The notes beneath the pieces are model-generated. The model searched no databases. It saw only the letters and a program-made list of their open reading frames with translations, and had not been told where the DNA came from. Positions 45,986 to 55,012 of a stretch of 64,000 nucleotides of DNA are shown one piece after another (positions within the stretch are counted from its first letter, which is position 1; every line of letters starts with the position of its first letter). The DNA is from Chitinophaga sancti. Its GTDB lineage: Bacteria > Bacteroidota > Bacteroidia > Chitinophagales > Chitinophagaceae. The stretch covers positions 1,488,001 through 1,552,000 of the forward strand of contig NZ_CP139972.1 in the NCBI RefSeq assembly GCF_034424315.1, written 5' to 3'. Position numbers and translations under genes: made by a program.

Positions 45986-46816
45986 TCAATGATGAGCAAT
46001 AAACACAGGTTCACTAATCACCTTTATAACAGAATTGGCATGACTGGGCCGGAGGAAATTAGATATCATATTGCGGCCATACGCACCCATTACTATAAAG
46101 GCTTTATCACGTTCAAAAAGTAATTCCACCAGGCCCATTTCTACATTACCTTCTGTAGACAGGAAGTCCAGGTAATTATAATGTGCATGCATCCATTCGC
46201 GGAATTTATACCTTTCTTCAGGGCCTACGTCTTCGGGGTTAATACTGATCACAACCGTCTTCAGGTCATTGAACTGCGGAAAGAGATAAGTAAACTGTTT
46301 GATGGCATGAATAGAAGCCGCCTTACCATCATAGGTAAACACCAGTTCGTTGATTCCTTCAAAACTGGGTGGCATTATCACCACAGGGCATTCTGCATGG
46401 CTCAGTACATCTTTCACAAAATCAGAAGGAGTGTCTTCCCTGTTAGCTGTAAAGGAAGTACCTACATTCAGCAAAATAAGATCGGCATACCTGCTTTCCA
46501 CGATCAGTTCTGCCAGTGGGTTACCCCTGTCTCTGTGCACAGCACATACTATTCCCTTGTTTTCACAAGCTGCTTTGAAACGTTGAATATTAGTATCACA
46601 GGTATGTTGCTTCAGTGAAATGGGTTCCTCTGTCACATTCAATCCTGCGTTGACGGCGGCAGTTCTGATCATACTGTCCGTACGCATTTCGGATTCATCA
46701 TTTTCCAGGAAAATGGCCAGCAGTTTTGATTGGGCAAGCCCGGTGATATAGCCTGCGAAATCGAGGTTTTCGAGATGCAGATCAAGTGCATCTGCAACAA
46801 ATAAGATCTTTTTCAT
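45986..46816 (-). CDS. Tandem-domain universal stress protein
   Basis: 276 residues from the ATG at 46814-46816 (MKKILFVADALDLHLENLDF). Two UspA-like domains; the second ends with AFIVMGAYGRNMISNFLRPS, close to the usual nucleotide-binding loop. Same length and plan as the next gene in the operon, so the pair arose by duplication. The hsp20 gene is upstream in the same direction, but a T-rich terminator sits between them, so co-expression would rest on read-through or an internal promoter. Confidence 0.9.
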   Translation of the reverse strand: MKKILFVADALDLHLENLDFAGYITGLAQSKLLAIFLENDESEMRTDSMIRTAAVNAGLNVTEEPISLKQHTCDTNIQRFKAACENKGIVCAVHRDRGNPLAELIVESRYADLILLNVGTSFTANREDTPSDFVKDVLSHAECPVVIMPPSFEGINELVFTYDGKAASIHAIKQFTYLFPQFNDLKTVVISINPEDVGPEERYKFREWMHAHYNYLDFLSTEGNVEMGLVELLFERDKAFIVMGAYGRNMISNFLRPSHANSVIKVISEPVFIAHH

Positions 46817-46833
46817 AACGATGAGGTTTTCAG

Positions 46834-46869
46834 ATAAAAAAGGATGCCAGTGCTGCCTGGCAACACTGA
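46834..46869 (-). terminator. Terminator after hsp20
   Basis: On the minus strand CAGTG and CACTG arms enclose a further small pairing, followed by GCATCCTTTTTTATC. It lies just after the hsp20 stop (46884) and overlaps the 5' leader of the next gene. Confidence 0.7.
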
Positions 46870-46883
46870 CACCCACAATCCGG

Positions 46884-47315
46884 TTATTGAATTACCACGT
46901 GCCTTGTGCCATTTGCTTTTCGGGCTTCTTCTGTCTTTGGCAGGTATAACTTGAGGATACCATCTTTATACTTTGCTTCTACCCTATCTTTTACGATACT
47001 GGCAGGCAGTCTGAAACTCCTGGTGAAGCTACTGTAATTGTATTCCTGTCTGGTGGGGGTTTCTTCTTCATCTTCTGTTTCGGCACTGATAGTGAGTACA
47101 TCATTGTCAATGTCGATCCTGAAATCATCTTTATCCATGCCGGGAGCTGCTACTGTAAGTTTAAACTGGTCTTTTTCCTCTGTAATATTTACAGCAGGTA
47201 CGGTTGCAGTAAAAGTTTTACCGCCATTAAAATCGAAGAATTCTTTCCAGGGTTTAAAATAATCTTCAAATACGGAAGGCAGGATGGAAGTTGCCTTAGT
47301 TAATTCCTTAGACAT
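46884..47315 (-). CDS. Hsp20/alpha-crystallin small heat-shock protein
   Basis: 143 residues. Alpha-crystallin domain at about 38-130 with the start PAVNITEEKDQFKLTVAAPG and the family signature KDGILKLYLPK near the C-terminus. The C-terminal tail ends TRHVVIQ and carries a V-x-I-type anchor for oligomers. ATP-independent holdase in the cytoplasm. Upstream, a TAAATTCA -7-like box (47399-47392) has a weak Fnr-like sequence ATGATCCGGAGTAC 30 bases before it. Confidence 0.95.
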   Translation of the reverse strand: MSKELTKATSILPSVFEDYFKPWKEFFDFNGGKTFTATVPAVNITEEKDQFKLTVAAPGMDKDDFRIDIDNDVLTISAETEDEEETPTRQEYNYSSFTRSFRLPASIVKDRVEAKYKDGILKLYLPKTEEARKANGTRHVVIQ

Positions 47316-47454
47316 AGTTACCTCCTTGTTTTTAATAATTGTGAAGAATATTGGGATTATGATTTCTAAATTTCAGGGCCTTTTTACAATATGAATTTAC
47401 ATTATCTTTTATACTGAAAACAATGATCCGGAGTACATGAAAAATTGATTTTCA

Positions 47455-48408
47455 TCACCATGTCGCCATCGTTACGGATGCATTGTTCAATACCTGCTGA
47501 AACAATTTTTCGACATCATCTATATGACACAATGCGGTGCCCGGGCGTAAGGTGGCGGCTGTACCACAGGCAATTCCATAGCGTACTGCGCCCAGAAATC
47601 CGGCTCCTTTGGAAAGCTTCAGTACAATGCCTGCCAGCATGGAATCGCCGGCACCTACCGTACTTACAGGTTTTACAAGCGGAGCCGGAATCATCACCTG
47701 TTCATCTTTGGTTACAAGGATACATCCTGATGCACCAATAGATACAACAACTGCGGCACTTTGTCCCCGGTTAATAATTTGCCTGGTTGCCTGGTACACC
47801 TCTGTTTCGGTGATGCCAGGATCACCAATGTATGCACCTAATTCAGACAGGTTGGGTTTTATAAGATACACCCCTTCCTGGAGTGCATATTCCAGTGGCT
47901 TCCCGGCTACATCCACGATTAGTCTCGCCCTTCTTTTTTTAACAATCGCTGCAATCTCTCCCATAATTTCAGCAGGCATACCCGGCGGTAAACTGCCACT
48001 CACTACTATGAAATCATCTACGGAACTCTTACCTATTATGTCCAGACAGGGCCGCCATTCCTTTTCACTCACGGTTGGTCCCGGCATACCAAAACGATAT
48101 TGCTGTCCGGTAGACACATCCATCACTACCAGGTTTTCCCTTGTCTTTCCACTAATAGTCACGTTAATAGCATCCAGGTGCTCTTTTTCTATCAGCGATG
48201 AAAAGAAGCGCCCGGTATAACCTCCGGATAAATACACCGCCGTAGAATGCTCTCCCAGATTCCTGATTGCACGGGATACGTTTACACCTCCACCGCCCGG
48301 TTCAAATACAGGTGGGGAACAGGCTAGTTTCTTTTCTGGTACAAGGTGCCCGATAGTGGTGCTTTTATCAATGGCTGGGTTAAATGTGAAGGTGATAATC
48401 CGATTCAT
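47455..48408 (-). CDS. pfkB: PfkB-family 6-phosphofructokinase / 1-phosphofructokinase
   Basis: 317-residue ribokinase-fold sugar kinase. The N-terminus has TFTFNPAIDKSTTIGHL and EPGGGGVNVSRAIRNLG (about 36-53); the C-terminal part has VSTVGAGDSMLAGIVLKL (about residues 250-265), whose Asp is the catalytic base. Closest in pattern to E. coli Pfk-2, a minor phosphofructokinase, but tagatose-6-phosphate or fructose-1-phosphate are possible substrates. It is 29 bp after an L,D-transpeptidase gene in one operon. Pfk-2-type enzymes also belong to the DosR dormancy regulon of mycobacteria. Confidence 0.9.
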   Translation of the reverse strand: MNRIITFTFNPAIDKSTTIGHLVPEKKLACSPPVFEPGGGGVNVSRAIRNLGEHSTAVYLSGGYTGRFFSSLIEKEHLDAINVTISGKTRENLVVMDVSTGQQYRFGMPGPTVSEKEWRPCLDIIGKSSVDDFIVVSGSLPPGMPAEIMGEIAAIVKKRRARLIVDVAGKPLEYALQEGVYLIKPNLSELGAYIGDPGITETEVYQATRQIINRGQSAAVVVSIGASGCILVTKDEQVMIPAPLVKPVSTVGAGDSMLAGIVLKLSKGAGFLGAVRYGIACGTAATLRPGTALCHIDDVEKLFQQVLNNASVTMATW

Positions 48409-48437
48409 AACACTGGTTTTAGTTTTTCAGGAAATCG

Positions 48438-49862
48438 TTATTTAACTTTATTGTATACATCGTCGTAGAACCTGATCTCACTTTTGTTATCAGGCCAGGC
48501 TACTTCATAGAGGATAAAGAGGGGCACTTTTTGCTTCAGGGGAAAAATAAGTTGTCCTTTGTCAGAGGCCAGCTCACAAACCCTGGCCGGGGCATTTTCC
48601 AGGAAGGGATGCAGACCGGGTTCAAGCATTGCCGCCAGCGAGTCTACATTCTCCACCCGGATACATCCATGGCTGAAATACCTGCCATTGAATAAGAAAT
48701 AACTTTTATTAGGGGTATCATGCAGATACGTACTATAAGGGCTGAAAAAATTGAGCTTGATAATACCCAGTGAGTTGTCGCAACCAAATAATTGCCGTAG
48801 TCTATAAGGGAAGTTTCCCTTGTTCAGTTGTTGCCATTTGATAGTAGCAGGATCCAGGACCTTCCCTGTTTTATCCAGCACCTGGTAATTGCCATATTCC
48901 AGGTAATCAAGCGGAGCATCCTTAATAGCCGGTAATAATTCCCTGACAGCTATATCATGCGGCACATTCCAGTAAGGGAATAAAATGACCTCATGTACCT
49001 GGCTGATAAGCGGTGTAGTCGGCGTATTGGCTTTCCCTACTATACAACGTGTATAAAACAATACGCTGTCTTTATGGAGATAAAAGAGGTTCGCCGCAGG
49101 AATATCGACTACGATCACCTTCTGCTCCTGTTGAATACTATTCAGCCAGCGCCAGGTATTCAGGGCATGCCTCAGCTCATACAAGCGCTTTTCAACAGGA
49201 ATATTCAGTTCTTCGAGTACCCCTGGCCGTAACTTTCCATCTTCCATCATTTCGAAAGTACGCTGCGCAATCCGGAGTGTATTCCGCAGGGTATCTTCGT
49301 CCGCAGCATAATCAAGCGTGTCCGTAAACCCCAGCTGGTAAAATCTTTCCAGGAGCGGGCGATTGGTACTGTCTAACAGATTGCTGCTAATGGGAGGAAC
49401 CAGCCTGTTTTTATGCCGCTCTAGTAAAGCAAGCCGTTTCTTAAATTCCGCATAAACCTGGTTATGAGGCTCCAGTCTGCCAGCCAGGTCAGCCAAGCGA
49501 CCTTCTGCAATAGCGGCCACTATACTGTCTCTTACATGTGTGCTCCTGGGCTGGTAACTGATGCCATCGTAGCTAACCCGGTTTTCCACGCTGCCATATG
49601 CGATATCAGCATAAAAGGCAATAGCGGCGTTCGTCAGTTCCCGTTCTATTGCCGCTGAATCTATCCTCCCCACGTTCGCATGAATGGCTATAATGGTTTT
49701 GTATGCATAGTCATGCTCATCGAGCCCATACAGGGATGCCCTTGCAAATTCATCACAGAGGATCTGCCGGTTTGCACTATCAGACAGCCAGGGTATAGAC
49801 TGCCCCTGTGCCGGTGGCAGTAAGCATAACAAAAGCACCCATATGGCCAGCCAATATTTCAT
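48438..49862 (-). CDS. L,D-transpeptidase (YcbB type)
   Basis: 474 residues with a signal peptide (MKYWLAIWVLLLCLLPPAQG). An N-terminal scaffold, a peptidoglycan-binding-like helical part (about residues 190-225, RTFEMMEDGKLRPGVL) and the YkuD-type catalytic domain (about 245-430). Catalytic motif SHGCIRVEN with Cys near residue 399. Makes 3-3 cross-links in peptidoglycan in the periplasm, a change typical of non-growing cells. The gene is 3 bp after a usp gene, so it is co-transcribed. Confidence 0.92.
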   Translation of the reverse strand: MKYWLAIWVLLLCLLPPAQGQSIPWLSDSANRQILCDEFARASLYGLDEHDYAYKTIIAIHANVGRIDSAAIERELTNAAIAFYADIAYGSVENRVSYDGISYQPRSTHVRDSIVAAIAEGRLADLAGRLEPHNQVYAEFKKRLALLERHKNRLVPPISSNLLDSTNRPLLERFYQLGFTDTLDYAADEDTLRNTLRIAQRTFEMMEDGKLRPGVLEELNIPVEKRLYELRHALNTWRWLNSIQQEQKVIVVDIPAANLFYLHKDSVLFYTRCIVGKANTPTTPLISQVHEVILFPYWNVPHDIAVRELLPAIKDAPLDYLEYGNYQVLDKTGKVLDPATIKWQQLNKGNFPYRLRQLFGCDNSLGIIKLNFFSPYSTYLHDTPNKSYFLFNGRYFSHGCIRVENVDSLAAMLEPGLHPFLENAPARVCELASDKGQLIFPLKQKVPLFILYEVAWPDNKSEIRFYDDVYNKVK

Positions 49863-49865
49863 ACC

Positions 49866-50687
49866 TTATGCGTAATGAGCAATGAAAACAGGATACTTAT
49901 TCTCATGAATATCACTGATACAAAAACTTTTCTTAAAAATATCTGACCAGCCAGACCTGCCAAATGCTCCTGTCACCAATATAGGGTTCTTAATATCCTG
50001 CAGCCAGGTATGGAAATAATCTAGTTTCCGGAGTTCCAGCTGCTGGAATGTAAGCCCGTTAAAATGCCCTGCTGCCAGTTCTTTTATATAGTCCTCATCC
50101 GGTAGCGTATTATGCAATTTCCGGGTAGCATATACCAGGGTTGTACTCCCCTCACATAGATCCCCAAAGAGATAGGCGAACATCTTAATCGCAAATACAG
50201 AAGACCGGGTACCATCATAGGCGAGGATCACATTTTCAGGGAACCCAAATTTCTCGGGGGCAACGATCACCGGGCATTCCGCATCATGGAGAATATCCCG
50301 TATAAACTCATCTGCAACATCATGCTGCAGGTACTCGTAAAACTGCTGGCTGCCTATAATCATTAAATCTGCAAACCGGCTTTCCCGTTGTAATCTCTGC
50401 AGGGAATAAGATGAATGATCTCTATGCACACGGAACTCGATCCCGTTACGGGTACATTCATACTCAAAGCGCTCAACATTTTCGTCTAACTTATTCTCAT
50501 CGATTTCCATTTGTATAGGCATGTACATACCACCTCCGCCTAGTACATAATTTTGTTCACTAAAATCAAAAGCTGGTAGAAAAACGCCAATCAGTAAGAT
50601 CTTTTCCTGTTCATTTAGTCTTTTTGCCATTTCATATGCTCCATTCGAATAATGCGTGCCATCAAAGGCAATTAATACTTTTTTCAT
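49866..50687 (-). CDS. Tandem-domain universal stress protein
   Basis: 273 residues from the ATG at 50685-50687 (MKKVLIAFDGTHYSNGAYEM). The open frame runs 66 codons further up, over the promoter, and was rejected. Two UspA domains; the phrases SRFADLMIIGS and LVTGAFGRSGWSDIFKKS close each domain. First gene of an operon with the L,D-transpeptidase and pfkB. A perfect ATGAC-N4-GTCAT palindrome lies about 135 bp upstream. Confidence 0.9.
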   Translation of the reverse strand: MKKVLIAFDGTHYSNGAYEMAKRLNEQEKILLIGVFLPAFDFSEQNYVLGGGGMYMPIQMEIDENKLDENVERFEYECTRNGIEFRVHRDHSSYSLQRLQRESRFADLMIIGSQQFYEYLQHDVADEFIRDILHDAECPVIVAPEKFGFPENVILAYDGTRSSVFAIKMFAYLFGDLCEGSTTLVYATRKLHNTLPDEDYIKELAAGHFNGLTFQQLELRKLDYFHTWLQDIKNPILVTGAFGRSGWSDIFKKSFCISDIHENKYPVFIAHYA

Positions 50688-50817
50688 GGCCGTGGAGTTA
50701 AAAATGAATAAATGGGGAACAACTAAATTTCCGAAGATCCGGCACGACCAAAAATGATCTTCATCATCGAAAAACCTGATATTCATAGCTTCCCGGGCCG
50801 CAATATCAACGAAATAA

Positions 50818-50862
50818 ATGACGAATGTCATTGATTCGGCCATCTCCGGGGGCTTACCTTCG
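50818..50862 (+). promoter_or_regulatory. Perfect Fnr-like palindrome with plus-strand -7 box
   Basis: ATGACGAATGTCAT (50818-50831) is a perfect palindrome in its half-sites. On the plus strand TACCTTCG (50855-50862; seven of eight bases of TAnnTTTG) begins 30.5 bases from its centre. The minus-strand usp gene is the nearest gene but shows no -7 box at this spacing, so the site may serve a plus-strand transcript, the usp operon or both. Confidence 0.5.
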
Positions 50863-51059
50863 GATAGAAATACGACGAGTTCCACAGTTACGATTGCAGT
50901 GTCGGTTCAATTTGTTGCCATCCCTTTTATATATAATATGTGCTTTTTTCATAACCAATAATTCATCGTTAAAGAAAGATAGTGACCGTAATTGCTACCT
51001 TTCTTTTTTATCAAATTGAATGATTGTATTCGCTATTCTACCAATTTGTCATTTTTCAC

Positions 51060-51138
51060 TATAACTCATTTCATAATTACCATTTAAGTTTAAGTATTGA
51101 TTATCGGTTACAAATACCCGCTTATGAAATGAGTGCTA
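51060..51138 (-). repeat. Dispersed palindromic repeat, copy 4 (inverted)
   Basis: 79 bp, in the opposite orientation to the other copies. It is 6 bp longer because CTTAAA is repeated in the middle part. Ends are TATAACTCATTTCATAA and TTATGAAATGAGTGCTA. Confidence 0.85.
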
Positions 51139-51193
51139 CAATCACCTGTACCCGTATTGAGAATTTCCCGAACACCGCCCAATACATCTCAAG

Positions 51194-51222
51194 GCCAGTC
51201 CGGCATTGTTTTTCGGACTGGC
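51194..51222 (+). terminator. Hairpin in a divergent region
   Basis: Perfect 9-bp stem GCCAGTCCG/CGGACTGGC, followed by TTTGTAAT. It stands where no annotated gene ends: both flanking genes point away. It would suit the end of a plus-strand RNA begun at 50866. Confidence 0.6.
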
Positions 51223-51264
51223 TTTGTAATATCCGGGCGCTGCTGATCCGGATTACTTTTTGAT

Positions 51265-51308
51265 TTGACAGGAATCATTTCTATCCTTTGATAATGAACG
51301 TAACTTTT
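51265..51308 (+). promoter_or_regulatory. Putative Fnr-like site and promoter of the site-2 protease gene
   Basis: TTGACAGGAATCAT (51265-51278) keeps the TGA-N6-TCA core. A -7 box TAACTTTT (51301-51308) begins 29.5 bases from the centre, again near -41. The gene starts 66 bp further on. Confidence 0.5.
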
Positions 51309-51373
51309 CATCCAACTACACCCCAACAGACTGGAAATGCGAACTGTTTTATTAACGATTTAATAAATTCCAT

Positions 51374-52483
51374 ATGAAAAATTCAATCAACATATTTTTC
51401 ATCAAAGGAATTCAGATTAAGCTGCACTGGACATTCCTGTTGTTCATTGCATGGGTATTATTCATGCAGGTCATCGCCAGGGAACCTCTTCATATTGCAC
51501 TGGTGACGATGGGTGAAATACTTGCCGTATTTATGTGTGTACTGTTGCATGAACTGGGGCATGCCTTTGCCGCTATCTATTATAAAATTCCCATCAGCGA
51601 AATCCGCTTACTGCCTATTGGTGGTCTTACCCTTTTCACAAAACAACCCGCCAATCCCACGCAGGAAGTAGTGGTCAGCCTGGCAGGACCAATAGTGAAT
51701 CTATTGATCGCCCTGGCCATGATTCCTTTTATACCTGCAGGAACCGAATACTGGAATTTCAGCAATATGATCAGCAGTATTCACGCCGGCAATTTCTTCC
51801 ATTTCATCTATAATATCAATGTATTGCTGACCCTCATTAACCTCCTGCCCATCCTGCCTTTGGATGGAGGAAAACTCTTAAAGGGCCTGGCAGGCTTTAT
51901 ATTCAAACCATACCCCGCGTTCCGCCTTACCCTGACCATCAGTACAGCAGGGAGCCTACTGCTGACCATAGCCGGGCTGCTTACAGGCAACCTGTTATTT
52001 ATCTTATACGGCTGTTTCCTTCTTTTTACATCCACAATTGAAAAGAATAATTATACCATCAGCTTTTTACTGAAAGATGAAACGGTGTCAGATGTTCTGT
52101 CGCAGGACTACAAAACCATAGATATGCACGCGGCACGCGAAGAAGTGCTGGCAACCATTTGTTCCGGCAACGACAGGTATTATGTATTGACGGACGATAC
52201 CGCGCTGGTGGGCATCCTGGATAAGGAAACGATCTTAAGCAAACTCTTGTCCGAAAAGAAAGACATGGCCTTACAGGACATTATAATTCCGGAGCTGCCG
52301 GCCATTAGTGCAGATAGCAGGATAATGGATGTATGGGCCGGATTACCGGGAAAAGCAGATTTGATTGTACCCGTCACTTCACCGGCAAAGAAAATAATCG
52401 GGGTCATCAGCAGGGATAATATCATTGGCTTTCTGCTGAACCGTATGCAGGCCCAACATAAAAAACAGTGGCACTGGCAATAG
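51374..52483 (+). CDS. Site-2 protease family (M50) membrane metalloprotease with CBS-like C-terminus
   Basis: 369 residues. Zinc-site motif HELGH at residues 59-63 and the second metal ligand Asp164 in LPLDGGKLL, separated by membrane helices; about six hydrophobic segments in the first 225 residues. The C-terminal 140 residues (VSDVLSQDYKTIDMHAAREE to IGVISRDNIIGFLL) look like a degenerate CBS pair that would sense a nucleotide. It cuts substrates inside the membrane, often anti-sigma factors. CBS-type S2Ps occur in stress clusters such as the mycobacterial dormancy regulon. Confidence 0.9.
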   Translation: MKNSINIFFIKGIQIKLHWTFLLFIAWVLFMQVIAREPLHIALVTMGEILAVFMCVLLHELGHAFAAIYYKIPISEIRLLPIGGLTLFTKQPANPTQEVVVSLAGPIVNLLIALAMIPFIPAGTEYWNFSNMISSIHAGNFFHFIYNINVLLTLINLLPILPLDGGKLLKGLAGFIFKPYPAFRLTLTISTAGSLLLTIAGLLTGNLLFILYGCFLLFTSTIEKNNYTISFLLKDETVSDVLSQDYKTIDMHAAREEVLATICSGNDRYYVLTDDTALVGILDKETILSKLLSEKKDMALQDIIIPELPAISADSRIMDVWAGLPGKADLIVPVTSPAKKIIGVISRDNIIGFLLNRMQAQHKKQWHWQ

Positions 52484-52660
52484 GCCCGGCCCTGATGTAT
52501 ACAGGAGCAGGAAACTCATTGATGGCATAAAAGCGCTACGCCAATAAGTATGCCACCAGTCAAAATGAAAATACTTTACTGGCGGAAATACGAAAATGTG
52601 ACGCAGCAGATCATAACGATAAAAGCGTTACTTAAAAGCTATCACCTTAAATATGCCACA

Positions 52661-53065
52661 ATGAAAAACGAAACCAACACGCTTGTCTATCTCGTAGAAG
52701 ATGATTCAGATGACCAGGAAATATTGGTAGCTGCCATTCATCAGATCAACCCCTGCATCACGATGCAGGTATTCGAAAATGGGAAAGAATTAATGAACCG
52801 GATAGATGAAGATAACTGTTATGATAAACCCGCTCTCATTATAATGGATTACAACATGCCTTACTTTACAGGTGCAGAGGTACTAAAAAAACTAAATACC
52901 CTGAACCGTTTAAAAGGCATACCGAAAGTGATCTGGAGCACCGCCAGCGACATCCTTACCAGGAATGAATGCATCAGCAATGGTGCAAGTAATTATTATG
53001 AAAAGCCATATAATGTTTCAGGGTATTCTCAGTTAGCTGCAAATATGCTGGGATACATCATATAA
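52661..53065 (+). CDS. Stand-alone response regulator receiver protein
   Basis: 134 residues from the ATG at 52661 (MKNETNTLVYLVEDDSDDQE); an earlier in-frame ATG at 52550 adds 37 residues without domain character. Single receiver domain of the Rcp1-like type with acidic DD, phospho-acceptor Asp63 (IIMDYNMP) and the Lys in YEKPYN. It has no output domain, so it may work as a phosphate shuttle or by protein contact. The alcohol dehydrogenase gene follows after 11 bp. Confidence 0.88.
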   Translation: MKNETNTLVYLVEDDSDDQEILVAAIHQINPCITMQVFENGKELMNRIDEDNCYDKPALIIMDYNMPYFTGAEVLKKLNTLNRLKGIPKVIWSTASDILTRNECISNGASNYYEKPYNVSGYSQLAANMLGYII

Positions 53066-53076
53066 AACCTAAAGTT

Positions 53077-54120
53077 ATGAAAGCACTTGTTTATAAAAGT
53101 ACCGGACAGGTAGCCCTTGAGGAAAAAGCAAAACCGGGAATCATAGCGCCGACAGATGCCGTGATAAAAATAACAAAGACGACTATATGCGGTACAGATC
53201 TGCATATCCTGAAGGGAGATGTAAAGGAAGTTGCCTACGGCACCACCCTGGGCCACGAAGGAATTGGGATAGTAGAAGAAACCGGTAATGCTGTCAGCAA
53301 TTTCAAAAAAGGAGATCATGTCCTCATCTCCTGCATCACCTCCTGCGGCAAGTGTGAATACTGCAGAAAGGGAATGTATTCGCACTGCCGGGAAGGAGGC
53401 TGGGTACTCGGCCATCTCATAGATGGTACCCAGGCAGAATACGTACGAATTCCATATGCCGATACCAGTTTGTATCACATACCTGCTGATACGAATGATG
53501 AAAGCCTGGTTATGCTGAGCGATATATTGCCTACAGGCTACGAATGTGGTGTGCTAAACGGGCAGGTACAACCGGGAACCACTGTAGCCATAGTAGGTGC
53601 AGGACCGGTAGGCCTGGCAGCACTCACCACCGCACAATTCTTTACACCTGCAGCTATCATCATGATTGATACAGATAATAACCGCCTGGACGTTGCCAAA
53701 TCAATGGGGGCTACACATGCTATCAACAGCAGCCAGGAGAATGTGATCGAAGCAGTCATGGCACTTACGGATTACGAAGGGGTCGATACAGCTATGGAAG
53801 CGGTAGGTATACCCGCCACCTTTGAATTATGCACCCAGCTGATAAGGCCTGGTGGCAAAGTGGCCAATATAGGTGTACATGGCAAATCTGTATCCCTGGC
53901 GATGGAAGAACTGTGGTCTAAAAACATCACGATCACTACCCGCCTGGTAGACACCTGTACAACGCCTATGCTGTTAAAAACGGTGAGCAGTAAAAAGCTG
54001 GATCCCTCCGCTTTTATCACCCACCGGTTCACACTCTCCGACATAGAAAGCGCTTATAAAACGTTTGGGAATGCCGCCAAAGAAAAAGCATTGAAGGTGA
54101 TCATTAATAATGAATATTAA
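53077..54120 (+). CDS. Zinc-dependent alcohol dehydrogenase (MDR family)
   Basis: 347 residues. Catalytic zinc ligands Cys (TTICGTDLHILKG, about residue 38) and His-Glu (TLGHEGIG). Structural-zinc cysteines in CGKCEYCRKGMYSHC. Rossmann motif VAIVGAGPVGLAAL near residue 170. Oxidises an alcohol or reduces an aldehyde with NAD(P)H; the substrate is unknown. It lies between a response regulator and a usp gene in one operon. Such ADHs recur in hypoxia-type clusters, where they may re-oxidise NADH. Confidence 0.92.
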   Translation: MKALVYKSTGQVALEEKAKPGIIAPTDAVIKITKTTICGTDLHILKGDVKEVAYGTTLGHEGIGIVEETGNAVSNFKKGDHVLISCITSCGKCEYCRKGMYSHCREGGWVLGHLIDGTQAEYVRIPYADTSLYHIPADTNDESLVMLSDILPTGYECGVLNGQVQPGTTVAIVGAGPVGLAALTTAQFFTPAAIIMIDTDNNRLDVAKSMGATHAINSSQENVIEAVMALTDYEGVDTAMEAVGIPATFELCTQLIRPGGKVANIGVHGKSVSLAMEELWSKNITITTRLVDTCTTPMLLKTVSSKKLDPSAFITHRFTLSDIESAYKTFGNAAKEKALKVIINNEY

Positions 54121-54132
54121 AAACTATATACA

Positions 54133-54978
54133 ATGAAAAAGATACTTGCAGTAATAGATGCGGTAAACTTTAAGGAATCACAGCTGGATGTCATTACCTC
54201 TATTACTTCCCTGCAGGAGAACGCACTGACCCTGTTGTTCCTCGAAGACACCAAGAGCGCCAGCCAGCTATTGTCTGCCACCTCCCTCGAAGGCTTTACA
54301 GCAGGCTACTATGAAAAAATAAGGGAAAGTGAACATGAAAAACATGAGTTAATTGAAGATAACTATACAGCGATAAAAAAAGCCTGTAAAGAAAAAGGGC
54401 TCTTCTGTACAATTAAAAACATTAAAGGCGTAGCAGAAGATGAAGTGATTAACGAAAGCCGCTTTGCCGACCTGCTCATCATCGGTAAAGCCCTCTCTTT
54501 CCCATTCCTGTATGACACCGACCCAAGTGGCTTTGTCAAAAACATACTCATTCATGCAGAATGCCCGGTGATGGTGCTGCCGGAAACCCCACACCTGATT
54601 AATGGAGTAGCACTCTGTTACAATGGCACCTACGCTTCTATGTACGCCATCAGGGAGTTTGCGGCCTTATTCCCTGCATTGCTGCTCAAACATACCGAAA
54701 TATTATACGTGTGTGAGAAAGGTGAGAAAAACATTCCGCAAAAGGAACACCTGCAGGAATACCTGAAAACATATGACACCCATCTCAGTTATAAAATACT
54801 GAACGGGCAGGCAGACAAGGCTATACAGGAATACCTGGACGAAAAGACGAACCTGATAGGCACCTTCGGCGCATACGGCCGCAGCAGGGTATCCAGGTTC
54901 TTTAGCAGCAGCAGCGCTGACAATATATTACGCAACCTGAAAGGCCCCGTATTTATTACGCATCCTTCTGGACATTGA
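54133..54978 (+). CDS. Tandem-domain universal stress protein
   Basis: 281 residues, start MKKILAVIDAVNFKESQLDV. Two UspA-like domains; SRFADLLIIGKA closes the first and GTFGAYGRSRVSRFFSSSSA the second. It is the fourth tandem Usp of the island, last gene of the plus-strand response regulator - ADH - usp operon, 12 bp after the ADH gene. Confidence 0.9.
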   Translation: MKKILAVIDAVNFKESQLDVITSITSLQENALTLLFLEDTKSASQLLSATSLEGFTAGYYEKIRESEHEKHELIEDNYTAIKKACKEKGLFCTIKNIKGVAEDEVINESRFADLLIIGKALSFPFLYDTDPSGFVKNILIHAECPVMVLPETPHLINGVALCYNGTYASMYAIREFAALFPALLLKHTEILYVCEKGEKNIPQKEHLQEYLKTYDTHLSYKILNGQADKAIQEYLDEKTNLIGTFGAYGRSRVSRFFSSSSADNILRNLKGPVFITHPSGH

Positions 54979-55012
54979 TGATATCCGGGGGATCTGCTTC
55001 CCCCATATTTCT

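Larger units (their letters stand above)
50688..51373. other. 686-bp divergent intergenic region
   Basis: Contains a perfect Fnr-like palindrome (50818), repeat copy 4 (51060), a terminator-like hairpin (51194) and a second Fnr-like site (51265). A 64-codon plus-strand frame at 50825-51019 has no recognisable character. Confidence 0.5.

Noticed and set aside
47445..47458. TTGATTTTCATCAC as an Fnr site for hsp20
   Set aside because: It overlaps the pfkB stop codon and has no -7 box at the right distance; the TAAATTCA box at 47399 is better matched by the weak site at 47423.
50825..51019. 64-codon plus-strand frame in the usp/S2P gap
   Set aside because: Overlaps the Fnr-like site and its -7 box, so its start would be upstream of the expected transcript; no domain character.
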